Source: Akebia trifoliata | Lineage: Eukaryota > Streptophyta > Magnoliopsida > Ranunculales > Lardizabalaceae | Reading direction: 5' to 3' | DNA length: 64,000 nucleotides | NCBI GenBank assembly: GCA_017979445.1 | Contig: CM030716.1 | Location: 17,131,443 to 17,195,442 of the forward strand | In this document: piece by piece, positions 34,969 to 46,698 of the stretch | How the letters are laid out: each line of letters begins with the position of its first letter | Numbering within the stretch: the stretch's first letter is position 1 | The notes under the pieces: generated by a model | What the model saw: the letters and a program-made list of their open reading frames with translations, nothing else | Database searches by the model: none | Told to the model about the DNA's origin: nothing | Translations under genes and position numbers: made by a program

Positions 34969-37900
34969 TGTAATGACCTGAAAATTTAACACGTATCTCG
35001 AGATTAGATTGAAAATTTTTAATTTAGTTTATTTTGAGTTTACTTTAATGACTTGAAAGTCTGGATTTTTATTCATTAATATTTGAGAAAATCTATCATT
35101 GCCAATAAATTTAGAATGCCCGAGAAATATACTTTAACCTGTAAGCACGTCTTAATCAAAAGTCAATAAAAAAAAGTTATCAAATCCTCGAATTTCACAT
35201 CAAGTATTTACCAAATAGGTAAAAGATAAATTTAGAGACATAATTTGAGAAATCCGATTACACCGTTAGTTTCGTATAAAAAATTATCCAAAATAGAGCA
35301 TAAGAATGTTCAAATCGGCTTTTGAAAAGAATAATTCCTGAAATGACGCCTATGTCCCAACTTAAGTATCAATATCAACACTTAAAATTTTTTATGATTT
35401 TTCCTTCTTCTTCTCCAAACAACAAGAACTAACCTCAAATTATCTTCACCTTGCAACTTAGATCTACACCAAATGAAAGAGATCCAAGTTTTCTCATAAG
35501 AAGGAAATGCGTTTAACTTGTCAAAGGTTACGCGTGGACGGAAAAAATTTTGTATTTAACCAGAGGAAAATTCCATGATCAGCTGGAGACGATCATTAAC
35601 TTTGATCAATCATCGAAAAAAGTCCGATGTAGGATGCCTTACCTTATACCCTCTAGTTATACAAAATTTTCATAGAAAATGCATTTATTCCTTGATATTG
35701 TGGTTGTTCTTCTAACTAATGATTATTTCATTAAATTAATGCATTTTGAATTAATTAAATCGTGTTTACGTAATTTTGTTGATAGATTTCATTTCATTGG
35801 ATATGATTTAAGCCTTTTATTAGTTGTGTAATGTTTTAGAAACAAATCGATAGCTTTTATATTGATTTTGAATTATTTTGGTGGAGAAAAAATAAAATAG
35901 AAAAATATGAAGAAGAAAATATCGAGTCTTCTGAATGTTGTCGGCACCGCCATTGGGCATTGATGGCATCACTGTTGGGTATTGATGGCGCCGCCGTCAA
36001 AAATATATTTGCTCAAAATTGAAACTTTGTTTACATTTTTGATATCCGCATAGTGTATATATAAATTTCCCATCTTATCTTCATTAAAAACATTTAAGTA
36101 ACTATCCATTTATTTCAAGTTCTTTAATGAAAGTAAGGTTTTACCCTCTATTTGGAAACTTTGAGAATGCTTTTAAAATCCAATTCTCATTGTATTAAAA
36201 TGTGATTTTTGGTTTCAAGAATAAAACGTAAATTTCAGCATTTTTGCTTGATTTTCAAAATCCGATAACTTTATCGCTCATTTGAATGAAGTTTTAAAAA
36301 TTACATAGCATTTTTCATGTTATTGAGGACTTTCATTTATAAAAATCCATTTTCAATTTAAACAACTTTGAAAAATCACTTTTCCCAACACTTAGCCAAA
36401 TTTTTACAACTTGCCCAGTTTTACATCTTATGGCTTTATCGTATTTTGCTGAATTTTCTACTCAACCAAAAACATTGAATGAAATTGATTGATGCTCTAA
36501 GGGAACTTGAATGACTTTAAAAGTGAAAGTACTTTGATAGATGCTTAGCATGATAAAAATTGAATAATGATTGATGGATTGATAGAAATAAGGTATGTTC
36601 TCGATTGATTTATGGGATAGTGTCTCCAATCTTATGCATTAGCTATGCCATGTAAGACATTATAGATAGATAGATAGATGTATGTATATCTCACATTCCC
36701 ACGATCATGTGAGATATAATAGATGGATAGACAAAGTAATAGATAGAAGTCTCTAGAGAGCACTATCGAATCTAGCTTGTATTTTCAATAGAAAAAATGA
36801 TATACTATATACAAAACAAAACTAGTTTTGTTTATCAAAAAAGGGTCGTAGAAAATCTACAAAAAGTGATGCTTTTCTGTATTTCTGAAAATTGCAGGTC
36901 AATCTAGGATAGTACTCGATGTCATATGCTTTTCGATAGTATGGGATACCTTAGAGCATATTACAGTTTTTAAGATCTGTTAATTTTTCCTACTTCTTTC
37001 CTAGGGAATTTTGTGTGTAAAGACAATTTCTATATAATGTAGAGGTAGTTAGGATTCACATGTATCGTCTCTTGATAGGATTTGGGACGAAGGATCTCTT
37101 AGGCTAGTTAGTGATCATTGTTAGTTTGTAGTCGTCAAATGGTTGACCTCACCGTTAGTTGAACTCATTATTGGGTTCTTGGTCAATGACTAGTTTGAGT
37201 CAAATAAATGGTCATCAAATCGTGGTATGCTAGACCCACCATAAAATCATATATAATGATAGGATTTCACGTCAGATTTAAAATTTAAAATATCGAATTA
37301 CCATAGCAGAGGTGGTTATATTCGCGTGTTCCTCCGCTCTCTTGTCGACTACACTGTCATATTCGTATTATGTATCTTTTTTTTATTTTGTAATATTGAT
37401 AAATGTTTTACATTTGAAAGTTGTATACGCTACTTTAAATGATAAAAGTTTACTACAACTGTTTACTGTTTATGCTTAGACAATTCTCGTATATTACATT
37501 ATGAAAATTCTACATTATTTAACTGTTTAGATGATTACTCGTGCATGTATGACTCGTTAGAATGACGTTCATCCTGATAAGTAGCTTCCTCGTTACTCAC
37601 CCTACTATCCCCCTTTCAGGTGTTATAGCTTTTGAGGAGCCTATCTATGAAGAGTCATTCGAGGAGGTCCCTGTAGAGGGTTATGTCGATGATCTACAGT
37701 CCCCATTAGCTTGAGGATTATCTTAGTAATTTAATGGTAGTGTTTTAATTCCTATTGTGGGACTTGATGTATTTTGAGAAGTTGTATTTAGGAGATTGCT
37801 ATCGCGTGGCTTGTTTATGGTTTATGGATTTGATGAAGTTGATTGATGATGATTAGTTTTGGCGTCGCTCTAATTTTTAGTTTATCAAATATTCGATGCC

Positions 37901-38031
37901 GTTGCGTATATTTTCATGTCATAAATATTATTGTCTATGATTGTTCTATAAAGTTGTGTGTATCTATCTCATACCTTGAGATTCTGATTGATTAATCATC
38001 GAGATTTGTGTTGGGATTTCAGGGTTTGACA
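34969..38031 (+). mobile_element. Family B solo LTR, B2
   Basis: Starts TGTAATGACC and ends GGGTTTGACA, with AAATG at 34964-34968 and again at 38032-38036, a perfect 5-bp target duplication. At 3063 bp it defines the full family B LTR. Its opening ('cgtatctcgag', 'cctgtaagcacg', 'atcctcga') and the 'tagtgatca' core line up with family A in the same order, so A and B are sister families. No coding capacity is recognised. The interior is lost, presumably by LTR-LTR recombination. Confidence 0.95.
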
Positions 38032-38036
38032 AAATG

Positions 38037-39832
38037 TCTCCCTTGATAAGCCCTAGAATGCCCAAATCAATTTGTTGCCTCGAATTATCCCAAATCAGAT
38101 ATAATTTTTGGAAGGATAACAAAATGATGCTTTTATTGTCCTTTTTTGTTGTGGTTGGATCTATTTTTATTCTTATTTTAGATCTAAATATTTGTTCTAT
38201 TTCTTTTTTAGTTTTTTAGATTTATTTTCATTTTCCTTTTTGCAAGTTTTCCTTGATTTTTAATGGCAGTGCTCGATTTTCCCTTGAATTTGGGTTATTG
38301 TATGTATTTCCTTTGTGATACTTTTAAGTTTTTGTGATTTTTAACAAGTTTGTACTTTTCAAATTTCCAAATGATTCCCAAAAATTACTCTCGATTTTGA
38401 TGGTTTGTTATGTGTACTGTGCGTAGCGCACAAGCTATAAAGATGAATATGTACTACCCCACATAGCAAATGCGTTCATTATTTATAGCGAATGCATTCT
38501 CTATAAGTCAACCAAATTTTGTTAAGTAAGGATAGCAAACGCATTCGCAATGTCATAGTGAATGCATTCATTATGTCACAACAAACACATTCACCATGTC
38601 CATACCATCTATTGTTTGCTTTGAAAGTGAATCTCATTTGCTATGACTCATTCCTATTCTTTTTGCATATTGTTTTGAGGTCATTTGTATTTTAAGCATT
38701 AATAGAGATTTTTCCTTCATGAGCTCGAAAGCTATAATTTTTTAACTATGAATTATCCCAAATTTTTCCTATCCGGGGAGTTGCTCCCCTTGGACCTCAA
38801 GCTCGAACACATCACTTTGTAAGGTGGCATACAATGATTCTTTGATGCTTGCTTCTTTTGCAAATTTAGCAAGATACGTTCTTCCTTAGACTTTGTATTG
38901 TCTCCATAAATTAGAGTCTTTTTTTTGTTTGATAGTTGGTTGGAGTAATACCACACTTTTTTTTTTTTTTTTTTTAAATAATATCACTTTTGTGATATTT
39001 TTCCTCGATCTCATCTTGTGTTTTTGCTCGATGGACCTTGGATTGATCTTCATTATGTGATATTACCCTTTCCTTTTTGTGAAGCGTTACACTTTCTAAT
39101 TTTTATCTAATATTTTCTTGTACACTTTCATACTCACTTTTGTCACCGAAAGTTGATAAGGTTGTACCCAAGATTTCTTTGTAGCTTATCTATTGTCCTT
39201 TCCGGTGCTTATTCTTTCTTGTTGTTTTTGTAATTTTATTTTCTTACCCATATATCCTTTTTGTACACTTCATACACCCACTTTTGTCATCGAAAGTTGG
39301 TAAGGTTGTACTCGAACTTTTCTAAAGTTCGATGGTTTGTCCTTTTCAATGCATATTTCTTTCTTTTTTTTTGTTGTTTTTCTATTTCTCTTTCTTGTGT
39401 TTTACAATGTGCTTATTTGCTTTGTGTTTTCTTTTTTTGTATTTGGTGCCTGAAATAGATATTTTTTTCAAAATCAAAAGGCATACTTTTTTATGGAAAA
39501 CGTACTTTCAAAAAGAAAATAAATGTGACTTGAAGATAATGTTTGCAATAACTAGCTTAGGAATTAGGGTTCTTTCCCTTTTGCTTTAGAACTTGGGGTT
39601 CCCCCTTGATTGTTATTTTGTGTATTTTATATTTTAATATTTCCCAAAAGGCAAAAAATTTCACTCAGTTATAGTTTCTATCTTTCCATAATAAAATATT
39701 TTTCATCCATAATTGTTGCAATCTTTTCCAATTTGTTTCACTTATCTTTTATTGAAAAATTCTAGTGTCTTAGCAATGTAGAAGGTATGCCAAGCAAATG
39801 TATGTCCTGGTTGCATACTTTTTATTGTATAA
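38037..39832. other. Unassigned DNA with two short repeat tracts
   Basis: No coding motif was recognised. Between 38460 and 38605 a 23-bp motif like 'atagcaaatgcattcattatgtc' recurs about five times with changes. A 143-bp unit is repeated at 39119 and 39262 ('tgtacactt.cata', 'acttttgtca.cgaaagttg', 'aaggttgtac'). A poly-T of about 19 lies at 38957-38976. Short hydrophobic open frames in T-rich stretches (for example 39332-39589) are what T-rich DNA yields by chance. Confidence 0.6.
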
Positions 39833-40974
39833 TGATGTTGTCATCTTCTTATCAGAAATTAATATGTTTGTACTCTTCTTAACTTGTGGGGCAAGTAAGG
39901 GATCGAACCCCAGAGAAAAGGGGATTCTTACCAAGCTAAGAAAATTGAAACAAGAGAAGAAGGTCATTAGTGATTAGTAACCTAGGATTAGTAAATAAAA
40001 CCACATATAAGTCTATCCTTATTTTCATTCAACTCCAAGGGCTTGGTGTGAGCTCCTTGGGTTGGAAGATGTAACATGAAGCTTGAATAAGATAATAGTT
40101 AGGATTCCTTCAATCACTAATGTGTGAAGTCCCTACTACCAATTATCTAGATTAAGTAAGTTTTATCTTGGTTTTATCTAAGCATAAAACATCTAAGTTA
40201 AGCATAAGAGGTGTAGAAATTCATCTAAAACTTTGATCCATTAGACTTGGATATAACCTTGAAGAAAACCCAATAAACATAAAGAACATGGAAGAGTAAA
40301 GAACATGAACACAAAGTTAAAAGTTTTCTCCTAGACTTCCTCCTCTTACTAATGGAGGAGGTTTAGCCTATGGTTATTGAAAGGATATAAGGAGAAGTCA
40401 TGAAACCAATACTTGTATTCATTTAGTAACCAAGGTACGCTATCTCCTTCTTTGAGAAATTATAGAAAATTATAAGAAAAAAATGCCAAGGGAAGGCCCA
40501 ATGACTTTTTCCTAATGTAGAAAATGATTTATTTATAGACATTAGGTTATCTAGAAGGATTAAAAAATAGCCGCCATCAGTCTTGCGTATAAGATCATGT
40601 GAAGAGTACACTTGAGAAAATTTAGGGCACTCCATTCGAGATTGACTACGCCACATTGATCTTGAAACATCTGGATCTCTAATTTTGCATCGTTGCTTGA
40701 TTGTCCTCTAGAATGTAATGCACACTTGATTGATTGATTTGGTAGTTCATCTTGATGATTTGATATCTGACCTGTACAATGAACACACGTAATTAGTATT
40801 CTGATAAATGCATTAATTTTATACAATTAATCCTATTTAGTATGGTAGAACATATAATGATATCATTTGAGGCTTAGCATGATTATTGACCTAATCTAAT
40901 AAAATAACGATGGTGATCAAGATAAAAACATGGGAAAAGTGTGGATAAATCAGTATTTTAAGACACTAACCACA
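39833..40974 (-). mobile_element. Athila D 3' LTR
   Basis: On the minus strand it starts TGTGGTTAGTGTC at 40974 and ends ...CATCA at 39833. It aligns with the 5' LTR through the 'ggggcaagtaagggat.gaacc', 'ctccaagggcttggt' and 'cttgcgtataagatca' blocks. It is about 180 bp shorter than the 5' LTR because it lacks a segment equivalent to about 51600-51730. Confidence 0.9.
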
Positions 40975-40985
40975 CCCCCAAACTT
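40975..40985 (-). promoter_or_regulatory. Polypurine tract of Athila D
   Basis: On the minus strand AAGTTTGGGGG lies directly before the 3' LTR. It has a TTT in the middle, as is usual in Athila-type tracts ending in TTTGGGGG. Confidence 0.8.
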
Positions 40986-42387
40986 ATCTTTTTCAGTTCC
41001 TTAGAAAATAAATTATCACTTTCACAGGCATCTTGACTACATTTAATAAATGCAGTAATCCCTTAAATCGCTAGATATTCCCTAGTGGACGAGTTTGACC
41101 CATTAGGGTTTATAGAAAATATACCCACAAAATTCAAACTAACTTTTTCAAATAACAATGGTCAAAATCAAACTTATATTTAAAAGCATAAGTTCTTTTA
41201 AGATTTGTCAATCATTCAAAAGTAACACTTGGTATAAAGTCTCAATTCCTATTTCTCTATGACAGAACTTAGATTTAAATTGACTTTTAAGAAATAGTAA
41301 TTCTAACTTAAAAACTTTCAGAAATTTGATTTCTTATAGTGAGTTTCAACCTTCTAACTAATACAAAATAATTGGATTAACTTAGGTTTAATTCTAAACT
41401 TAACATCCTGTATGGGGTACTGAGAAGTGTAAATGTTCACTTTAATACCTCTAAGGGACTTTATCTGTGATATTTCAGCGTACTCATGTTTTTACACTTG
41501 ATGTCTTTCACCTTACTAAAACTCCAAACTTTTCTACTTGGAATCTTTGATTCCTTCTTTCTTTCTCATTTCGAGGGATCTTTTTCTTTCTTACTCTTTT
41601 GTTTTTTCTTTTTCTTTTCTACTCATTTTTCATTTTTTTCTAAGAAAAGTAAGCAACCCTTTTCAAGGTACCTAGTCTAATTTAATGGTCATTGTTCAAG
41701 ACATATTCAATTAGTTCTGTTTTTCTTCTAATCAGTCAATCAAATGAACAAGGAAGTCAAAGTTCATCAAACCCAATTTTTCCTTATACTCTAAGTAGAA
41801 AGAAGGTAAAATGCTCACTTAATTCAACCTAGATTTTTGGTAACCTTATTAGAAGTAACTATAAACAAAAGGTAACTTTTTTGCTCTATTTTTTTACCTA
41901 AGAGAAACACGAATGGGAGCTCCAGATCAAATCTTCCAACCAAAGATTGATTTAGTATTTTTAACTAAGTGCTTAAAATATAAGTTAAGATCTTGAACAA
42001 AATACAACAAAATTTCCATCAAAATATTTTTCAAAATTTTTAAATTTTTATGATTTTTTAAATAAAAAATAAAAGAAAATATATGGAAATCTGGCCTTAC
42101 ACCCCCAAACTTAAACATAAAATTATCCTCAATATTTTAGTATGTATTGCAAACTGAAATTGACAAAATGAAATAAAGTGGGTTGGATAGCACTTAAAAA
42201 TGATCCTACAGTTCTGTAATATCAATACAATGTCCCTTGAAATGAGACAATATACCACTCACCACTGTCGCAGCCTCGATTGTACCTACCATATTAATCG
42301 TGATCATGTTGTATTATGCCAAGAACACCATGAAATATATTGTGCTCATTCAGATAAACACACAAAATAATTACTAACAAAGCTTTG
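40986..42387 (-). other. Athila D 3' non-coding region
   Basis: AT-rich sequence between the post-pol reading frame and the 3' LTR. No motif was recognised. A pyrimidine-rich stretch at 41540-41645 explains the short hydrophobic open frame there. A second 'acacccccaaactta' tract occurs near 42095-42112, very like the one at the 3' LTR, and may be an extra polypurine-like tract on the minus strand. Confidence 0.55.
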
Positions 42388-42603
42388 TTAATAAGTTCCC
42401 AGGTATCGGCTGGCACAAACCCAAGGTACACTCTTGATTTCTACAATGCCTAAGATCGCGTTGATATCTTCAAAACCAATAACAAATGTGATGCCACATA
42501 ACTCGATGGTGAGCGAAGGAGTATCGATATTGTCTGAAACAACGAATGCATAAAACCCTCTCATTAATTTCTTGCAATGGGTTTCAAAACAGGTGTAGAG
42601 CAA
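42388..42603 (-). pseudogene. Post-pol frame of Athila D, plant-transposon-domain-like
   Basis: A 71-codon open stretch reading 'KKLMRGFYAF', then 'ELCGITFVIGFEDINAILGI'. This resembles a domain found in Athila-associated and other plant transposon proteins ('REFYANL' ... 'VRGxxVxFSPxxINxxLGLP'). It lies downstream of pol on the same strand, where Athila elements carry an additional frame. The function in the family is uncertain. It is a fragment without a proper start or end. Confidence 0.55.
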
Positions 42604-43469
42604 TTACTCTACCCTTGTTCGACGATGGTATCACGAAACCACGTTCCATTGATGCCTTGGAAGTAATGGTCGAAAATTGTTTGGAAGAAACCATAGGTAC
42701 CACTACAATCAGGATGGTCAAATGATCAATCTGTGAACATCTAAATATGTTTGTTGATTAGAGGATTGCAACGTAGTGAAGGTTGACTGCTATGTAGTGA
42801 CTGTGGTTGAGTTGATAATGTAGTGAATCTAAGTTGATTGCAGCTTGGTGCTGAATGCACTGCTTACCTCTGATTTGCACGGTAACGACTAATGAGGGAC
42901 ATTTGAAAAATGTCTTCCTGATGGCTAAGGTGTTGGACGAATTTGGAGATGGAGAAAAAAAGATTTAGGTATTAGGGCTTTAGTGGTTTAAGGTTTATAA
43001 AAAATTCCCAAATTGCCCTTATGACAACCTAAAATCCTAAATTGCTAAAATAACAATCCTGAAATTAAAAGAAAAAAAATACCAATTAAGGAAAAAATCC
43101 TAAAGTGTTAAAAAAAATCCTAAAAATTCAAAATAAAACAAAACAAAACAAATTACCTAAGATTTTGGATGGGAAGGTAGCTATGAGTATCGCTTAACGT
43201 GATAAGGGATCATCAGCTCATCACTTTTTAGCACGTAGAGCTTGGATGCATCAAATATGCCATCCTGATTCGTAAGTGACTATTTGAAGAAGGCCAGCAA
43301 GGGAGAAACCAATCGACAGATAGACCATTCCTTTTTGCTAAGTGTTATACAACTCTAAACATATGAGACCAATTATGGTTTTTCTTTTAGAACCTACCAC
43401 TTTGGTTCTGAATCGATAACTATTCTCGATGAGGGACATAGCCAAGTTCTAAGCCTAATTGAAGATAAG

Positions 43470-43810
43470 AAAGGGTCTCATATAATCAATGCCTCAAACG
43501 TCAAAAATCTCAATGATCAGAATAAGATTGTGAGGCATTTCATTTTTCTTGAAATGTTTTCCTAATTTCTAATATTGGTTACAAGATTTTCTAAATTCGT
43601 GAGAATTTCAAAAAATGGAAGGCCAGAAGAAATCGTACTGCAAGATTTTTGTAATAATTTTCTTACCACTAAAGTACCATTCGCAGGCATGATTATGCCA
43701 AAACTCTAAGATATTGGTTTGCTCACAGATTGGAACAAAACATCTAATGATCTGGTCATGACAGTACTTCAATAAATATGGTTCATCCTAGAAATACCAC
43801 TTGGTTTTTG
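43470..43810 (-). pseudogene. Athila D integrase N-terminal remnant
   Basis: Read on the minus strand: 'WYF*DEPYLLKYCHDQIIRC' near 43800, 'FWPSIF' near 43620 (family 'FYWPTLF'), 'NQYQKLG'-like and 'NEMPHN' near 43550, then 'IFDVxGIDYMRPF' near 43471-43500. These are the zinc-binding region and the first catalytic Asp block of an Athila integrase. The core domain after it is lost, and the sequence changes to non-coding DNA below about 43460. Confidence 0.85.
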
Positions 43811-43869
43811 AAAGGAAATGGAGTTTCTCTTGCCTAGTCATTGAGACTAGCAATTGACCTATTACTAGG

Positions 43870-44190
43870 TAATCGACAATGTTAGCATACCATGGAGTGT
43901 TAAACTTAGAAATTTGCATAATGAGTGTCGAGGTTATCTCAAACTTAAGTTGGTTGAATACAGAGAGACATTACTCTGAGAAGTTGAAAGGAACATCCTT
44001 GCCTAAGAGTTCACATAAAGGCATTGAGATTTTTCAGAAATCTTTAATGAATCTATGATAGAAACCTGTATGGCCTAGGAATGACCTAATTTCTTTGACT
44101 ATTCTAAGAGGTGATAACTTCTAATTTAAACCTACTTTTGCTCTATCTACTTCAATCTCTCTCACAGAAATAATGTGTCATAGCTTAATT
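43870..44190 (-). pseudogene. Athila D RT thumb and RNase H start
   Basis: The minus strand reads 'SFLGHTGFYHRFIKDF' near 44060-44100, then 'PLCELLGKDVPFNF' and 'FNQLK', matching the connection after the RT palm in Ty3/gypsy elements ('SFLGHAGFYRRFIKDFSKI' and 'PLxxLLxKDxxFxF'). Most of RNase H is missing between this and the integrase. Confidence 0.85.
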
Positions 44191-44197
44191 TCGGATG

Positions 44198-45096
44198 TTA
44201 CAATAAAATAGCTATTTTCCAATTGAGTACTAGGTAGACTTCTTTACAACGCATGATGACCAAAGTCAAATAATGGAGACATTCCTCAAAACTTAATCCG
44301 AAGACCAAAAAATTGTCTATAAACACTTTGAGATATTTTCTAGCTGTTTTAAGAATATACTCATTATACACCATTAAAAGGTAGCAAGTGCATTGCACAA
44401 CTCAAAAAGCATGCGACGATGTACAAAAGTTTCGAAAGAATATGTAAAAGTTATTTTTTCCTGATCAATGGGGGCAATGGGTATTTGGTTGTACTCGGAG
44501 TAACCATCCAAGAAGCAATAGTATCATGTTAGATACTTTAACATTTGGTTAATGAAAGGTAACGGAAAGTGATCTTTGGGAATTATTAAGTTGAGTTTCA
44601 TATAGTTGATACATACTCTCCATCTGGATTGGACTCGAGTGAGGATTAACTCGTTGTCTTGGTTCACTACCATAGTGATATCAGACTTATAAGGAACAAC
44701 TTGAATGGGAATCACCCAACAACTGTCAGAAATGGGGTAGATGGTACTCACATCTAGTAATTTCACCACTTCACTCTACAATACATCCTTCATGATATGA
44801 TTTAGTAATCTCTGAAGTTCTAAGGAAGGCTTAGAGAAATCTTCTAAGAGAATATTGTGCCTTACCACAGATAGACTAATTCCCTTAATGTCAGTTATGG
44901 TCCAACCAATAGCTTTTTTATGTTTTCTCAAAACTTCTAATAACTTTTTCTCCTTGACTACAGCAAAGTGGGAGGAAATGATCACATGAAAATTTTGACT
45001 CTTGTCAAGAAATGTGCATCTCAAAGTCTTTGGAAGCACTTTGAATTCTAACTTGGGAAGGAAAAATAATGGATGTACGAACAAGAAGACTTTCAA
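44198..45096 (-). pseudogene. Athila D reverse transcriptase remnant
   Basis: Three open stretches in order. 45096-44776 has the block before RT ('VIISSHF', 'HKKAIGWTITDIKGIS'). 44769-44524 has 'LLDVSTIYPISDS.WV.PIQVVP', 'CINYMKLN' and 'KDHFPLPFINQML'. 44398-44198 has 'VFIDNFLVFG' and 'LVLNWK'. The catalytic 'MDDF' of the family is 'IDNF' here: the second Asp is Asn at 44312-44314. With stops between the parts the enzyme is dead. The linker N-E-L-I-x-T-R before the palm is typical of Athila. Confidence 0.9.
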
Positions 45097-45420
45097 CTTT
45101 TTCGTGTCAACACGCAGAGTCTAAGTAAGGAGCAAATTCAAGTAAATGATTGACTTCACTTATGGACTCTTCTATATCACAATCTTGGCCAAAATGGGCC
45201 AAATATTTTTCTAAGGGATCAGAATATCTTAAAGCTTGACACGTTTGATTGATTAGCACATCTATCATGTTTACTTTCTTCACATCATCATCTACATCAA
45301 TTCCTTAGAAATCATGGAAGACGTTCAATTTGACTTTCATATCCACGAATACCAAAGTCATAATCCTATTTCCACAATGAATGATTGCATTAGAAGTTGA
45401 TAAAAATTAACATCCTAAGA

Positions 45421-45786
45421 TTAGATGAACATGACTATGTGGATTGATGTTGGTTTTGTGTCTAAGACAACAAAGTAAATCGAGAAATAGAAATCTTTGA
45501 CATTCACTATCACGTCCTCAACTATACCCTTGGGAACCTTAATAGACCTATCGACCAAACTCAATATGATATCGATAGATTTTAAAATCCTCAAACCTAG
45601 TTGTTTATAAACCAAGTAAGGTAAAAAGTTCACACTCGTCCCTATGTTTACAAAATATTTTTCAACTACTTGATCTCTAATATCAATAAAAATTGTCAGA
45701 CATCCAGAATCTTTAAATTGTGTTACAATCGTTTCTTGGATAAGAGAAGAAGTTTGGATTGCCATGATGGCTTCCCGAGGAAACAA
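45421..45786 (-). pseudogene. Athila D aspartic protease remnant
   Basis: A 121-codon open frame with 'QFKDSGCLTI', 'VNIGTSVNFLPYLVYKQLGLG'-type active-site block, 'DRSIKVPKGIVEDVIV' and 'FVVLDTKP'. The catalytic Asp of the D-(T/L)-G-A motif is Asn (NIGT), so it could not cut. It is otherwise the best preserved part of D and serves as the reference for the broken protease of copy C. Confidence 0.9.
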
Positions 45787-45899
45787 TATTTTTCTCTTAG
45801 CTTATGTCAAATCTTTAAGGAATTTGGCATAAATAGGTATTTGCTTAATGACATCTAAGAATGGGATATTGATATGCACATTTTAGAAGAATTCAATGA

Positions 45900-46698
45900 C
45901 ACCCTCAAATTACTTATTCTTCTTATTATCTCTAAGGCAATGGGTAAATGGAGCTTTTGAAATTGGTGGAACGATGGGAAGTTTTTTCAAATCTTTCTCC
46001 TTTTTCTTAGAAGATTCTATAATTTTTTTCTACTTGAACTTTGTCTTTCACCAAGATATTATCTTCTTCGTCAATAGGTTGGACATTGTTGTCCACCTTC
46101 TTCTCTGACATCAAGGTGTCAATAGCTTGGACACAGTCTTATGGAGCTCCAGAATGGCTATCTACCTCGTATTGACCCTTCGGTCTACTAGGAACCGTAA
46201 GTTGACTTCTAGGGTTAGGAATAATTTGACTGAGAAATTGATCTTTCTCTCTCCCTCCAAGGGAAAAAACTAACTGACCCAACTAAACTTCAATCTCAGC
46301 TATAGACTGAACAGTGACCTGATTAATCTGGGTTTGATTTTGATTGGTTTGCTATTGAATTTGGATGAGTTGCTGTTGTTGCATCATCAACTATGCCATC
46401 ATAGATTTTAAGGATAACTGTTGTTGGCTAGGCAGATTATAATTGATCATAGAATCTAGTATTATGCTTCTACATTTAATAGATTCTAGAGATTGATAAA
46501 GTACTTGTGAAATAATGACTCGGTTCATGGAATGACCGACTTGCTTACGATAGCCTCTATTATAACCTGGCGGACCACTAGATTGAATAGGTTCATTTTG
46601 TTAGTATGAACAATTCTAATGGAACCTATTATCTAGATGATATGTTTAACTATAAGAATTCTAAGTTGGCTTCTTAAAAGCACTGTTGCTATTGACAG
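45900..46698 (-). pseudogene. Athila D gag, C-terminal part
   Basis: On the minus strand: a 'PPGYNRGYR' stretch near 46560, a Gln-rich coiled stretch near 46360 ('MMQQQQLIQIQ'), 'VQLGQLV', 'NPRSQLTVPSRPKGQYEV' near 46180, and acidic/Lys-rich linker sequence before the protease. Stops are present. It continues gag from the other side of A4. Confidence 0.8.

Noticed and set aside
38457..38605. Short repeated units as a CRISPR-like array
   Set aside because: Repeats are imperfect, spacers are absent or irregular, and the sequence is clearly plant nuclear DNA.
39332..39589. Hydrophobic open frames in 39.2-39.6 kb that look like membrane peptides
   Set aside because: T-rich DNA yields Phe/Leu/Ser/Cys codons by chance. 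No start context, family motif or conserved copy was seen.
39890..39925. 'gggatcgaacccc' in the Athila LTRs as a possible tRNA T-arm
   Set aside because: No acceptor stem, anticodon arm or A box around it, and the block recurs as part of the Athila LTR.
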